From: Callipepla californica brunnescens | Lineage: Eukaryota > Chordata > Aves > Galliformes > Odontophoridae | Reading direction: 5' to 3' | Assembly (NCBI GenBank): GCA_023055505.1 | Contig: JALIRH010000062.1 | Location: forward strand, 2,359,115-2,423,114 | DNA length: 64,000 nt | Program-made: the position numbers and the translations under genes | In this document: positions 25,390 through 37,899 of the stretch, piece by piece | Layout: each line of letters begins with the position of its first letter | Position numbering within the stretch: the stretch's first letter is position 1 | Notes under the pieces: model-generated | The model's input: the letters and a program-made list of their open reading frames with translations, nothing else | What the model was told of the DNA's origin: nothing | The model's database searches: none

Positions 25390-26545
25390 GCTGCAGTTGG
25401 TGCTGATCTTTTAAAATAGAAAGGAAAAAGGTCACTTACAGCTTTATTCTCTAAGGAGTTATGTGCCTAAGATTATTCTTTAAAACTTGGTTGTGTGACA
25501 TATACTCCACTCAAGATCTTGCACAGCCAATCCCTAGCAAGGCAATAATGATAACTTAGTGATGTCGCCATTTGGAATTATCAAGTGCAATACTATATTT
25601 TTGAGCAGTAAAATTCTTTCTAGCTGGGATTCATGAAGCAAGGAATTCACTGCAAAGTCCTTCGAGTACTTAACTTCCATGTTCAGAATAAGCTTGAGAA
25701 TCCTAGCAGCTTGCTGTCTGCAGAACAGCTTTCAGAATTTCTCATTATGACTGTAACATCAATACTTCACTTATTCATATGACTGTAGGGGCAAGTTGTG
25801 TTGAAAAGCTGCATTTACTGTAGATCTGAATTTTTCTTCAAAACATAATGTGTTGGCCATTTCAAGCCAAGGTGGTTATATTAATTTAAAAGGTTCTGCT
25901 CTGCATTTTTATTTCTGTAACACTGTTATTTATTTGTTTACTTGTTTGTACAGATCTATAGAATTTCTGGCCAAGGAGTTGTTATATTACAAGACTGGAA
26001 ACAAAATTTAATAGCAACATGTTCATAGCTAAACAAAGCCAGTTAGATTTTAGATATGCTACAAAACATGTAGCATTTAAAAATATTCAACATTTCCCAT
26101 TGTATCTTTTTTATGAATATAAAATACAAATCAGATCTAATTAAATATAATAGATGATTATCTCCAGTTAATTATTATGCAGAATGAATGTTATCTGTAG
26201 AGCTTTTGTGTGATTGTTACAATTGATCTTTAATTGTTCTATCTAAAAATTAATTTCCTGTTCTCATGATTATCTACTTTGAAATACCTATGAAAAGAAT
26301 ATAGCTAAAAGCCATTTCAACTCATTTTCCTGAAGATGGTTCAAATCTTTCATATTATTACAGCTGTCCCTGAAAATATTTCCTTGTATTTTAACTAAAA
26401 AAATATAAAATAAAAAAAAAATCAGCCCTATACATGCTTCTTTGCAGGTTTCATATTTGTTTATTTTCAAGCACTGAAGAAAGCTTATAACTAGTTTCCT
26501 CTAACCTATATTGAAAGTTTGTAGGCAACAAAATCTGTTAATGCA

Positions 26546-26586
26546 CTTTTACAAAATGGCTGTGCAACACCCACATTCTGTAAAAG
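26546..26586. other. Short inverted repeat (hairpin)
   Basis: CTTTTACAAAATG at 26546-26558 and CATTCTGTAAAAG at 26574-26586 pair over 13 bases with one mismatch, around a 15-base loop. This is read directly. It could be a chance palindrome or a relic of a small inverted-repeat element. Confidence 0.5.
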
Positions 26587-26951
26587 AGGGCAATACAGGA
26601 TGCATCCAGGCCAGGATGAAGCTATCTGAGCCACATCACAGCAGTCTGAAAGATGTTTTAATTTACGTCAACTGTTTTAGCTTCTGAGTGGTCACATGCT
26701 TTCCGCAATACAAATGCTTACCACTTTTTATTACCCTTTGATTCAGCATCTTGATTCAGCAGGCCTCTGAGGAAGGAAATAAAGGGGACAATTCTTTCCT
26801 CTTTCTGTTGCCTGTTCTTATCTTTAATAACCACTGATCCCTAGGTTTCATACTTCAGAAAAAAAATGTAGTCAGAGAATGCTGCTATTTGTGTATAGGT
26901 AGTACACTGCAGAGGTAAAGCTGGGGAGCAGAGATCCTCTTATTCTGTTTG

Positions 26952-27016
26952 CAGAGAGAAAAAAGGAGAGAGATAGAGAGGGAGATGGAAGGGAAAGGGA
27001 AAGGGAAAGGGAAAGG
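26952..27016 (+). repeat. Purine-rich tract ending in (GGGAAA)n
   Basis: A GA-rich stretch runs into four G3 runs separated by A3 (26991-27011), read directly. Four G3 tracts with three-base loops meet the standard sequence rule for a G-quadruplex on the plus strand. Confidence 0.9.
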
Positions 27017-30000
27017 TGCAAGGAGAAAGTATGGAAGTAGGAAAACACTTCTATTCATGCTTTTTATTCAAGAGATCCCTGCAGTCCTTTAAATAAAAGC
27101 AATAATTTCATTTTTATAACATTTCTATAAATAAATAACTATGCCTATCTTTTATATAAATAAGGCATTTGGGGCATATTCTGATCTGATATAAATGACA
27201 GACGTAATGAAATATTTTTTTTCTTGATATTGATAGACACCTTTTCTTTGCTTTGGCATCTTTCTTATTGTCCTGCAAAGGAAGTGACTGAAGAAGAAAA
27301 CTGCTCTTACTAACATTTGCTGCTATAATTTCAATAGGCTTATTAACATACCAGAGAGGTTAAATGCCACTTCATTAGTTTCTTCTCACATCTATAACTT
27401 AAAACTTAGACTTTTAACTTAATGTTTTTCATTTTTGACAGTTTGAAATAAGTATTTGTTGAAAATTTTAAAACATCATCAATAATATTCAGTAATATTT
27501 AGTGTATTATAGTAGAATAAATAAAGTCTGTTAAACCAATTTTAGAGAAACTTCTCCCATCCCATTTCTATAAGAAGTCTGTAATAATTAGTGTGAGACA
27601 GAGAAGCAGGTGCTTGGGTTTTGTTGTTGCTTTTGTAGACCAAGGAAAAACACTTTATCATGATATGCTTGGAATTCTCACTCAAACATTTGCAAGATAT
27701 CAATTGCCATGACAACAATATAAAGGATGAATATTTGTCTCAGAAGAGGGAGTGCAGTGTAGACAGGATACCCTTGCTCAGTCCAAAATTCTCTTGTTTT
27801 GCTGCAGAAGCTTTGTTTGCAGATTTGCTTATGGCAAACTTGTTTATTGAAAATTTGTTTGATGTAAACTTAGTGACAAACATGTGATGGCAAACCCTGT
27901 AAATCTATCAGGCATAAAACGATGCCTGAGAGAAGCTCTGAGGAGCTTTGAGACTTCTGTACTTAGAAACTTCTGGACCAGCACACTCACAGATCAAATA
28001 CACCCCTTCTCTTCACTCACAGTTGGCCAAACCAGCACTGGAACCCAGAACAGTGATCTCTTCGTCCTCTCATCTCCCTCTCTCTTCCTGTTTTCTACTC
28101 CTCTTTTCTACAACAACTCCCTGCCCTGTTTCTCTCTTTTCTTTTTCTCTCATGAAGTTTTTACTTGATTTTCTATAAAGTCATAATTATATCTGTCTAA
28201 GCTGCGCAGCTATATAAGAGTGTCGGTATTTTTAAGATAATTTTAGTAGAGAGATTATCATCAAAATTGATGATTATGCTTGGTTGGTAATCTAACCAGA
28301 AGGATTTGAGAATCTGCTCACACTTCACTTCTTCATGAGCTGAACATGAAAGTTGTTTTTCCAAATTAATTGAAACATTTCTGAACCATTTCAGAAAGCT
28401 TGCATTATAAAGCATGAAAATTTGTTTACATTCAAATATTTGTTTATCATTTTAAGAAGGAAAACAACAACAAAAAAACTTAAAAGCAAAAACATCTTTA
28501 TTATAGTGCTTCAAATTTTAAAGGTAGTTATTGGAATCAAAATATGTTATACAATTGATAGTATATAAGAACTATTAAAGTCCACTTCGATATCCTATTT
28601 ATACCTGTTTTTTTTCTTTCCTTTTTATTATTATTCCAATATATTGAAAATAAAGATGTATAGATTATTAATTCTATTTCCAGAACTATAATAGATTATA
28701 AAGACATAAATAAGAAAACTAGCCAAATTAGTAGTGGCACTAAGCTACAGTAGTGTCCCAGCTTCAATAATGGTACAGTACCTTGTAGAAATACTCGTAC
28801 CTTGTAGAAATACTCCTATTTATTGTATAAGCAAGAGATATACTGTTTTATCTGAAAAGAGAGAACTAGAAATAGAGCTTTAGAATTGTATACACATAGT
28901 AACTGAGAAAAGGCAACTCAAAAGTATTCTAAAATTTTAGTTTCATGTTAGAAACAGGCTGTTTTAGACACTTAGCTCTATCATTTTTTATTTCAGTAAG
29001 GAAAGGAAAATAGTAATTACCAGCTAGCGACCTTATACTGTTTCAAATTCGAAACTTTAAACATACTTTTATATACACTGATACTACATATTTACACTAA
29101 TCTAAGGAAAAATGCAAATACAATGTATTTTCCTTAACTATCAGAAAAAAAAACCTCCTATGGGTATTTTTGCTATATGAATAAAAATCAAGATTGTGGG
29201 AATATGCAGAATGAGGATTTTGGCATCTTTTCTCACTCAGAAATAAACATGCTACTGACAGTTGTTACAAAAGAGACACAACTGTCATATAAAACTTCTG
29301 GCCTTTTGACAAGGCCAGCATCTTCAAGTATAGCGGTATTAATTCTATAAAATACTGGATTTTTCTCTACAACTTATGTTTACACAGCCTTTTTTCAGAA
29401 ATACAAAGACTTATTCTTGCTGATTACAGTGACTGCAATAGAAATTATGTCTTAACTATAAGCAATATGACTATTAGGATTCTCAGACTAATATAACTTG
29501 CTGTAAGCTTTATTAAGGCTTATTAACACAGCATAAAACAATAAAATGGTCAATATAACCTTAGAATTAGAGCTTGTTTACTGCTTATTTGCATCCATCA
29601 AATCCCTACAGTTCTCATGTATTGGACTGCAGAATGTTCACTCCTGCTTATCTAATCACTCTAATACTGGATTATTTAGAGCACTTTCCAATCCTGAATA
29701 AATGCATTTTGATGCATTCCTGGGAGATACGTCAATGCTATTTGATATAACCAGTTACACACTGTTGTGCAACTACACTCAAGCTTGTGTCCAAGCTAGC
29801 TTTTGAACAAGAAGCAGCGAAGTGCCGCAGTGCAGCTCTAAGCTTGATTGAATTAGATATGTTTATTACTTCCCAAATGGAACTACACTGCATTTGGGAC
29901 CTGGGCATACACTGCTATATGCTTTTGTACTGAGTTACACAAACATTAAAACCCTACCAGACCTTGACAGAGCTCTTTTATTTGTACTCTATTAGCTCTG

Positions 30001-33000
30001 AGGAGCTGCTCCAAGATACATACCCTTAAAGGGATGTTAAGTACAGTATTGTTCAGTACTGTAACAGCGAATCTCAAGACACAGAGAATAAAAATAAAAC
30101 AAAACTCATCTATCTACATTAATATATTTAAGAGGCATTCATAATGACAACCCTCAGTTTTGATAAGAACATTAGATTCCAAAATAGCCTGACTAACAAC
30201 GTCTTTTAGATGTAAAAGTGTTTTGGATGGGGTTATGGAGCTTACCACAAAGGAAGAAGTCACTGAACACTGAACTTCTGAACTCACACTTCTTTCCTCC
30301 ATTATTAAAAGTTGTGACTTCTTTTATTACTCATTTTAGGACTCTGCCTTAACTCTATTAGTGCTATACAGGATGTCCATGAAGAAGCTGGTCTATCAGC
30401 AACCTAATCAAATAAATTGGCCTAATTTTTTTCTCCCAATTTCTGAAAGGCAGCTCCCAAAACTGCAGCTACACTTAGTGATTTCATTATTAATTTTTTC
30501 TTCAGGTAGATATATGATATTTGGACTAAGGCTATTTAGCTTGTAGACAAAATTTAATGTACTGCTTATTGGTCAGGTCAATTAATATTAGTGTTAATAT
30601 GAGGAGAAAAAAAAGATAAAGAGAATGAAAAAAGAGGATGTAAGAGCCCTTTGAAACTGCAAGCCTGAAATTTCATTTATACTGTACGCTTTCTGTGGTG
30701 GATATAATTAATGCCTGTTGTTTGACTTCTGAACTGTACTAGTTATATCAATGTATTAATGAACATATGACATATACGATCTGATAGACTTTTGGGGACA
30801 ATATAACAAATATTCTTCTTAGTAACATCAAAAACTTCAAGTACATACAAAACAAACAAACAAACAAAGCTCTTTCTTTTATATGTCATACATTTCCGAG
30901 TCATAGAAAACAAAATATATTCCACTGTCTGTCACTGTTACTCACAATTAATTTCACAATATACCACTTTATCTTCCAAAAATATTAAAATCCAGAGAAA
31001 TTTCAAAGTTTACAAATCAGAACAAAGCTTTCCTGTTTTTTAAGGTGTGTCCTTTGATTAACAAAAATAAATACATAATACAGTTTTTATGTCTTATTAA
31101 CTAGATTAACTTTTTAAGGATAGTTATATTTGTATTAACACAACAACAGAATCATAAAAGCAAGCTCTTTTACCTAAAACTCTCTCCAAAATTTATCATA
31201 TACATCCGTTAAGTAGGACCACTCAAGAAAACAGGACTTGGTGTTCACCAAGTATAAAATTAAATGCATAAGTAAATAAACAAATGAAAACGTAAATTTC
31301 AGACTAGAGATCATCTTTTTATCTGACAGGGAGAATCTATTCCATGCTGAATTTTACCCTTTTACTGTCATATCAGGTATTTTATAATGGACTCTAAAAA
31401 AAGCCTTTCTTACACTGACATGAAAAGCTGCAGGCACCTAAAGTTATAAGAAAATTATCATATCCTCCGATTGCAAGAAATACTGCAAGAACCTATAGAA
31501 TTATATCTAACAAATTTGCTCTTGCATACTATTCTTTTTTATATTCATATTTATTTATTTCACACTTTTGAAACGCAAGTCACAGAGTAGAGTGCTTCTC
31601 ATTTTTTTAATTAAATAAAATGCATTTTTAATTAAAATTGCTACAGATCATTTATTTATTCATTTGTTTATTAAGGACATACTACTTCACTAATACTAAT
31701 TCTGCACTTCTTAGTATGGATCTATATGAAAATGTGAATAATTACAAAAGGCAACATTACTACAGGCAAAATATACCTGGTTGTACAATGGATGTAACAA
31801 TATTTTAAAAAGAAAACTAAATAAATTATTAACTACAATAAGAAATCTGAATAATCATCTGAAAAAAAATTGCTGCATTTTAGTTCTTCAGCATAAAAAA
31901 ACAAATGTTCATAACAATCATCCAATCTGTGCAATTGCATAAAACAAAGGAACTCCTATTTATAGGAATTGACACAACTAACACCATTAAAAAAAGTGTT
32001 GAGATCCATATGATCATTCTTACAGAAAATACTGGACTTATATAGAAGAGTTTCAACAGAAAGCACTCCTAAGTCTATAGACTGCATGAAATTTCAGCCC
32101 ATAAAACAGTCAGTCAGTATTTTAGTAAAACGCCACAGAAATCGTAACAAAATCAAATAAACTTACTACTTCAGCAGCAATATTACACTGATCTTATTTA
32201 ACTATAATAAATCTTACACACCAGCAAATCTGTTATGTGAAAAAGATACAGTATCAAAAGTCAAACAGATGTGCTGTGTAGTTATTAGAGTGCATTTTAA
32301 TTATTGATAAACACCCTGAATACAAATGTGTTACTTTTCAAAAATGATTAAATTAAATTAATCCAGCAACCTTCAAGAAAATTAACAAATATTCTATTTC
32401 CCTAACTGTTAACAAGACTGAGAGTCAAATCTCAATGTCAGGTTTACAGTTCCTCTTTGCTAAGACTGTTTTATGCAACAGTAAAGGTTGAAGATACCTG
32501 AATTAGATGCAACAACTAAACTCTATTACTGTAACATTTTATGCAAGATTACCATTTATGAGTGTGTATACTACATAAGTAACAAAAAATTAGTGTTAAT
32601 TCTAAATATGATAAGGACTATGCTGATGTATTATATAAAAATAGCTGTTTAGTGTAGTTGAATCTAATCACTCAGAAAGAGATAAATAGAGCTTAAGACA
32701 TTTTATAACAGGAATATTCTGCTAACGTAATCTCACTCTGACTTGAGATACATCTAAAAGTTATTATCTGATTATGTAAATCTCATGTTGATCAGCATAG
32801 TATTTTTTGAAAGTAATTACTAGTAGATGAAGTGGCTCTACGTCTACGAACCTGTGCAGATCATAATTTCATTTGTTGTGTTGTCCTGAATGCTGCATTC
32901 AAGACTTAAAAAAACCTCACTAAAACAAACACTGTGAAAAAGTAAGATTTGAAGTAACCTCAGTTATTTGCACATTTTGTCAAAACTAATTTAAATCTTT

Positions 33001-35847
33001 GTTGTTTGTCACTGACATGGAATTTATTATAACTAATTTAAATCTTCTATTTTCTGCATGTGCAACAGAAAGTACATTTTTCTTCTTTTGAATTATCATG
33101 CCATATGGTTTTCCATATGTTTATATGTGTGTTTAATACCTTTCCTTGTGAGCCCTATGTTTCTCTTTTGAAGAAGTAACAACTAAAATCTAAATGTATC
33201 TTCTCTTTCAATAATTCATATTAGATATTAATAAATTACGGAAGTTAGTATATTATTTTTCCTTTTTCTGAGAGTATTGTTTTGACATATTCCATATTGT
33301 ATATACAAACAGCCTCTCTTTTGTTACTTATTCATCACTGACAACAGATATAGCTGCCATTCAGTGACAATTTACAGCTTGTAAACTTTTTTTGTTAGAA
33401 AATGGGAATAGCACCATTCAGAGAAATGCAGTTTTCAAGACTTCTAACACATGCAGTTTATTCATTAGCTTGGAAGAACTTAATTAAGCTTTGCAAGCAA
33501 AACACTCAAGAGCAAGTTTTTACTTCTGTGTTTGAAGTTTTTTCAGCCTTCTCTGTTGAATAAAATGTAATAAATATAGACCAGTAAAAAATGCATCCAA
33601 TAAGAACTGTATTTCTGGAATATTTATTTGTGTTAAACACAATTAGAAATATTTGCCTTGTTTTTGTATTAACAAAATTTCAAAACTGAAAGATGCATAG
33701 TATAAAACAGGAAGACACAACAGAAGCAGAAAGCACTAAGCATCTTCCAGGCTTTGACTTTTAGAGTAGCTATTGCTTATTACAGCACATTTGCTGCTGG
33801 CATTCCCAAAACAATTTGTTATTATCAGCATTCTCAGTAAATCGTTCATGGTAACACTAGCAAGAAAACACAGTACTGAATGAGAGAAATCACTCATTTT
33901 ACAAAATTCTCTTTCATAAGTAATTTAAATTAATTATGTGGAAATTACTGTTTAACTTCTCGTGTAAATGTAAGGTTTTACAGAGATTCTGTGGGGCCCA
34001 GAGAGGCTTCTCCAACCAAATTCACATCTCTGACCCCCTCTCCTGGATTTGTCTGTTCACCTACCCCACTAAATCCTCCTTGTGTACTTGTTCAGGAACA
34101 ATGAAGGTCCACATTGATATTATTAAAACTAACTCAGTTCATGTTTATTTGTTTTTTATTGAGATATGCACTACTGGTCACAAATATAGCTCACTGTTGT
34201 GCTTTTGATACTATATGTTCAGGAAGAAACACTCTAGGAAACAAGGAACAGAAAATTTTACAAGGATAGTTCCTAGCTGTTATCTCATGTCTTAAAGTTT
34301 CAGACTACTTTTTACTTATTTCCTTCCCCCCTCTCCCCAAAACAAAAACACAAACACACACAAACAAATCCCTCAGCAATTTAAAGCATTTCTGAACACT
34401 GTTATAGTCAAAACAAATACTGGACACTGATCAGTCTGTGGTAACTTGACAAAATTTTCAGCTATCATTTCTGTGGATTAATCACATTCTCTTTTAAAAA
34501 CATACCAAAAAAAACCTGACAGTATGAAAAAGCCCGAACATAAAGCGGCAGATTACATTCAACAAACTTCTATGCTTACATCTACTACTTCTCTCTGAGA
34601 CAGATTATTTTTTAAATCTTTTATTACATTTTGTCCCTTAATGAGCCCATTTCTGGCCTACATCAGATCACTTTTTGAGCAAGCTGGAACAGTTACTGAT
34701 CTAATGTGGGCTATTCTCCTAAGAGGCAATCTCTCTAGCCCCCCACAACCAAAATCTTGACATGTAAACCCAATATATCTTCATACAGGCATTTTTTTTC
34801 AATAACATTGCTAATTTACAGCTAAATTCTGAAGTTATCCTTTCTTATTTAGCAGTCTTTCCTATTGATTCAGCAAGTTTCAGTCAGAACCGACTTATAG
34901 TACTCAATCCCTGAATCAGAATTTGAATAGGACAAGTATATGAGAAGTAAATTTAACAGATATCTGCTTCATAAATCATGCAATACAATATACAGGAATC
35001 TTTGTAGTAAGAACTTAAGTCCATAATTATTAAGCTTACAGTTATCAACAGTTATTTTGATTTATGTCCTTATGAAATACTCATGAAACTGCAGAAGAGG
35101 TTAACCACTCAAGGCTAACAGTGTAAAGATTTCTCTAAGGAGACATAATTTCCCCTCCAGAAAATAGTTAATATTTTACTTAATTTCATATTATTAAGCT
35201 GTAGATGAATTCATCCAAGAGGATGTCTGGAAAATTTTAAGAAGCAACATGAGTTTTTGACATAAAATTTGAGACAAAATGTATTTTATTGTGGGAGATT
35301 TTTTTTTTTCCGTTTGGCTCTTTTATTATGAACTGTTTGTGACCCCACTTAAGGAAGATTTCACAAGAGATACTATCCTTGTCAGAATGAATTTGATTCA
35401 AGTGACAGTTTCTGTACACTGCAGTGACTTTAGCTTCTCTGTCAAATGAAGCTAGCTTTGGAGATTTACAGCCAAAGATTGAATCTAGCAGTTCACCATA
35501 AACTCAATTTATCATCAGGTATTACCTTATCAGATAGTTCCACACTGTAGAAAAAGTAAGTAGAAGGTTTCATTAATTCTTTGGTCTATGTGGCTCAATT
35601 CTAACAGTATATCACTTCAACATGAACATTTCACTGTGGACTGATTTTATTACCTACAGTTCACATGAACATATGCCTATAACTCAAAACTCAAGACAAA
35701 ACCAGCATCCTAAAGCAGTTTTACCTGGCAAGTTTCTTGCCTCATACAGCAACTTTATTTCTCGGTTTAATTAATTTAAAGACACGTTTGCTTTATAATA
35801 AAAAAAAATGATAAATTATTGTAACTAAGCCTATAAGTAAAATTCAG

Positions 35848-36270
35848 AATCACAGAATGGTTAAGGTTGGATCTCTAGATGTCATGTCTTTCAACCCCCC
35901 AGGTCAAAGAATCAATCCTAGAGCAGGTTGAACAGGACCACGTCTAGATCTCCAAGAACACAGAATCCTTAATCATTTTGGGCAAGCTGTGCTACTACTG
36001 CTCCTCTAACTGCAGATTAAAGTCCTTCCTGGTATTTGGAGGGAACTTCCTGCATTCCAGATTGTGCCCGTTGCCAATGGCACTGAGCACCACTGAAAAG
36101 TCCCTGTCTTTGTGTTCTTCGCACTGTGTCTTCAAGTACTTACACACATCAATTAGATCGTACTGAACCTCATCTTATTCAAGCTGGCCAGTGCCAGGTC
36201 TCTCAACCTTTACTCCTAGGAGGGTTGCTTCAGTTACTTTGTCATCTTGAATCCAAACCGGCTCTGTAAT
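35848..36270 (-). mobile_element. CR1 LINE 3' end
   Basis: A reverse-oriented CR1 terminus begins at about 35848 (AATCACAGAATGGTTAAGGTTGG). It continues through the subfamily-typical 3' segment with GGGCACCACTGAAAAG-like sequence near 36085 and the CTCTCAACCTTT segment near 36200. It is 5'-truncated near 36270. The spacing differs from the copies at 7599 and 16709, suggesting another subfamily. Confidence 0.85.
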
Positions 36271-37899
36271 TTTTTTCAATCCCATATATTGCACCTAACA
36301 AATTACATAGGCTGTTTCTCCTCATTTTAACAGCAAATAAAGGATTTTCAAGCATCCACTTACTATACAGTACTGTAAGACAATTTCACCTGCCAAGCCC
36401 ACACTCAGATTTCAGAACACACAAGTCGTGAAACACAACTCTGACAATAAATAATTCATTAAAAATGTCAACTTTTTTTTTTTTCTAGAATATTTGCAAC
36501 CTTTTCTTAAAATAAATATGAAATGTGTTTTTTATTATGTCATAAATTAATCCGTTAAACACAGAGGTTGTTTTGTGCATTCATAGCTAGTAAACGTTGG
36601 ATATTTTGTGGAGATTATCATGCTACTATGTGCACCTATTTCTTTTCTGTATCCAGTTCACAATGAAAACATGGTAGCAGGATTTAATATTCAAAAATTT
36701 TTCATGAACACGATTAACATTTCATGAGTGTTCCAAAGCAAGAATCCATTCTAAGCATTCTGTCTGCTCATTTGCTTTTGACTCTCTTCAGTATCCTCTA
36801 AAAGTTTTAGTAGATGTAAGGCAGAAACAGAAAGTGTCCTCAAAATCAAAGCAAAGGGATTTCTTAGTTTATGTATATTCACAGATTAAAGAAAAGGCAC
36901 ACCCACAGACTTGTAAAATGCTTATGATACAAGCTGATACAACCAAAATATATATTCAGTCAAATTAATGCTTTGTTATAATGATCAGTAAATACAAAAA
37001 AAATTACTTTTCATTTTGATTTCAATATCTTGAACTGAGTTTTCAAGCTTCAGTACTTAACTAATAAAGTCAGAATTAATGCACAACATTCTCATTTTAA
37101 TTAAACAGCTTCAAACATCAGAAAAATCCATAGAAGTGCATCAAAATCTTATGCAGTACTGTTGTCCTTAGTAGCTTTGTGAGAAAATAGTATCTATGAA
37201 AAATTCTAATCAATGTTATATACTTAAATTTATATCAAGGGTAGGATAAACTGGATTGCATTTCAGAAATTATGTAGAACACAAGATTCGTGTCATGTTT
37301 TTTTTTTTTTTAGCTAAAAAAGTACTACCATCAAATCAGAAAGTGGTTTGGTAAACTTTTTATGTGAAAAATGGTGCTGAATTTTAAAGATCTCTCAAGA
37401 AATTAGGCAATAAACATCACTGATTTTCAATGTAATTTAGATGCTACTGCAGAAATCCCACCCCAGAGTTTACAGCCATAAACCAACCACTTCAAATCAT
37501 GTTACCCAATGTAAAATATGATTAATTATTCTTACATTTTCATTAAATCTATTTTGCCTAAGTGTTCAAAGACATTGCAAATTTCATGGTTTTTTTTTGT
37601 TTGTTTGTTTTTTAAACGCTGTGAAAAGTACAACTGAAAAACATTGCTCTTGTCATAAAGTTATGCCCAACAAGGTGATAGCACCCTTTTGTCAATTTTG
37701 TAGGGGATCTCCACATTTACTGTGCCTACCACACAAGTCTGTCTATTCAAGAAATAAGAATATACATAGATAAATTTATGTGTAAGTATGTAAAGTTTTC
37801 CCCAATTATCACAATGACAGCAGAACTCTGAAAATATTTCTATATCCTCTGATAAACTAAGACCATGGAGCTTCTCAGAGGTCATAATTCTGAGTGGAC
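36271..37899. other. Unique A/T-rich DNA, no gene seen
   Basis: No gene or transposon is recognised. A T-rich tract with GTTT units lies at 37590-37613. Confidence 0.55.

Larger units (their letters stand above)
25390..35847. other. About 10 kb without recognisable gene or transposon
   Basis: This is the longest stretch in the window without a repeat I recognise. Contents of note are: a TAATTA-rich block at 26120-26250; a 13-bp inverted repeat at 26546-26586; a purine tract with GGGAAA units at 26952-27016; a pyrimidine-rich stretch at about 28060-28160; (AAAC)n at 30848-30868; and a more G/C-balanced patch at 33990-34100. Reading frames are all under 100 codons and show no family resemblance. 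Confidence 0.5.

Noticed and set aside
26991..27016. Interstitial telomere-like repeat
   Set aside because: The unit is GGGAAA, not the vertebrate telomere unit TTAGGG.
30490..30520. Recursive-splice-like site TTTTTTCTTCAG/GTAGAT
   Set aside because: The tract is good but the donor part (GTAGAT) is weak; weaker cases at 48644 (GTAACA) and 54971 (GTATAT) were dropped for the same reason.
33990..34130. Less A/T-rich patch as a possible exon
   Set aside because: The open frame has no family resemblance and no convincing acceptor and donor pair.
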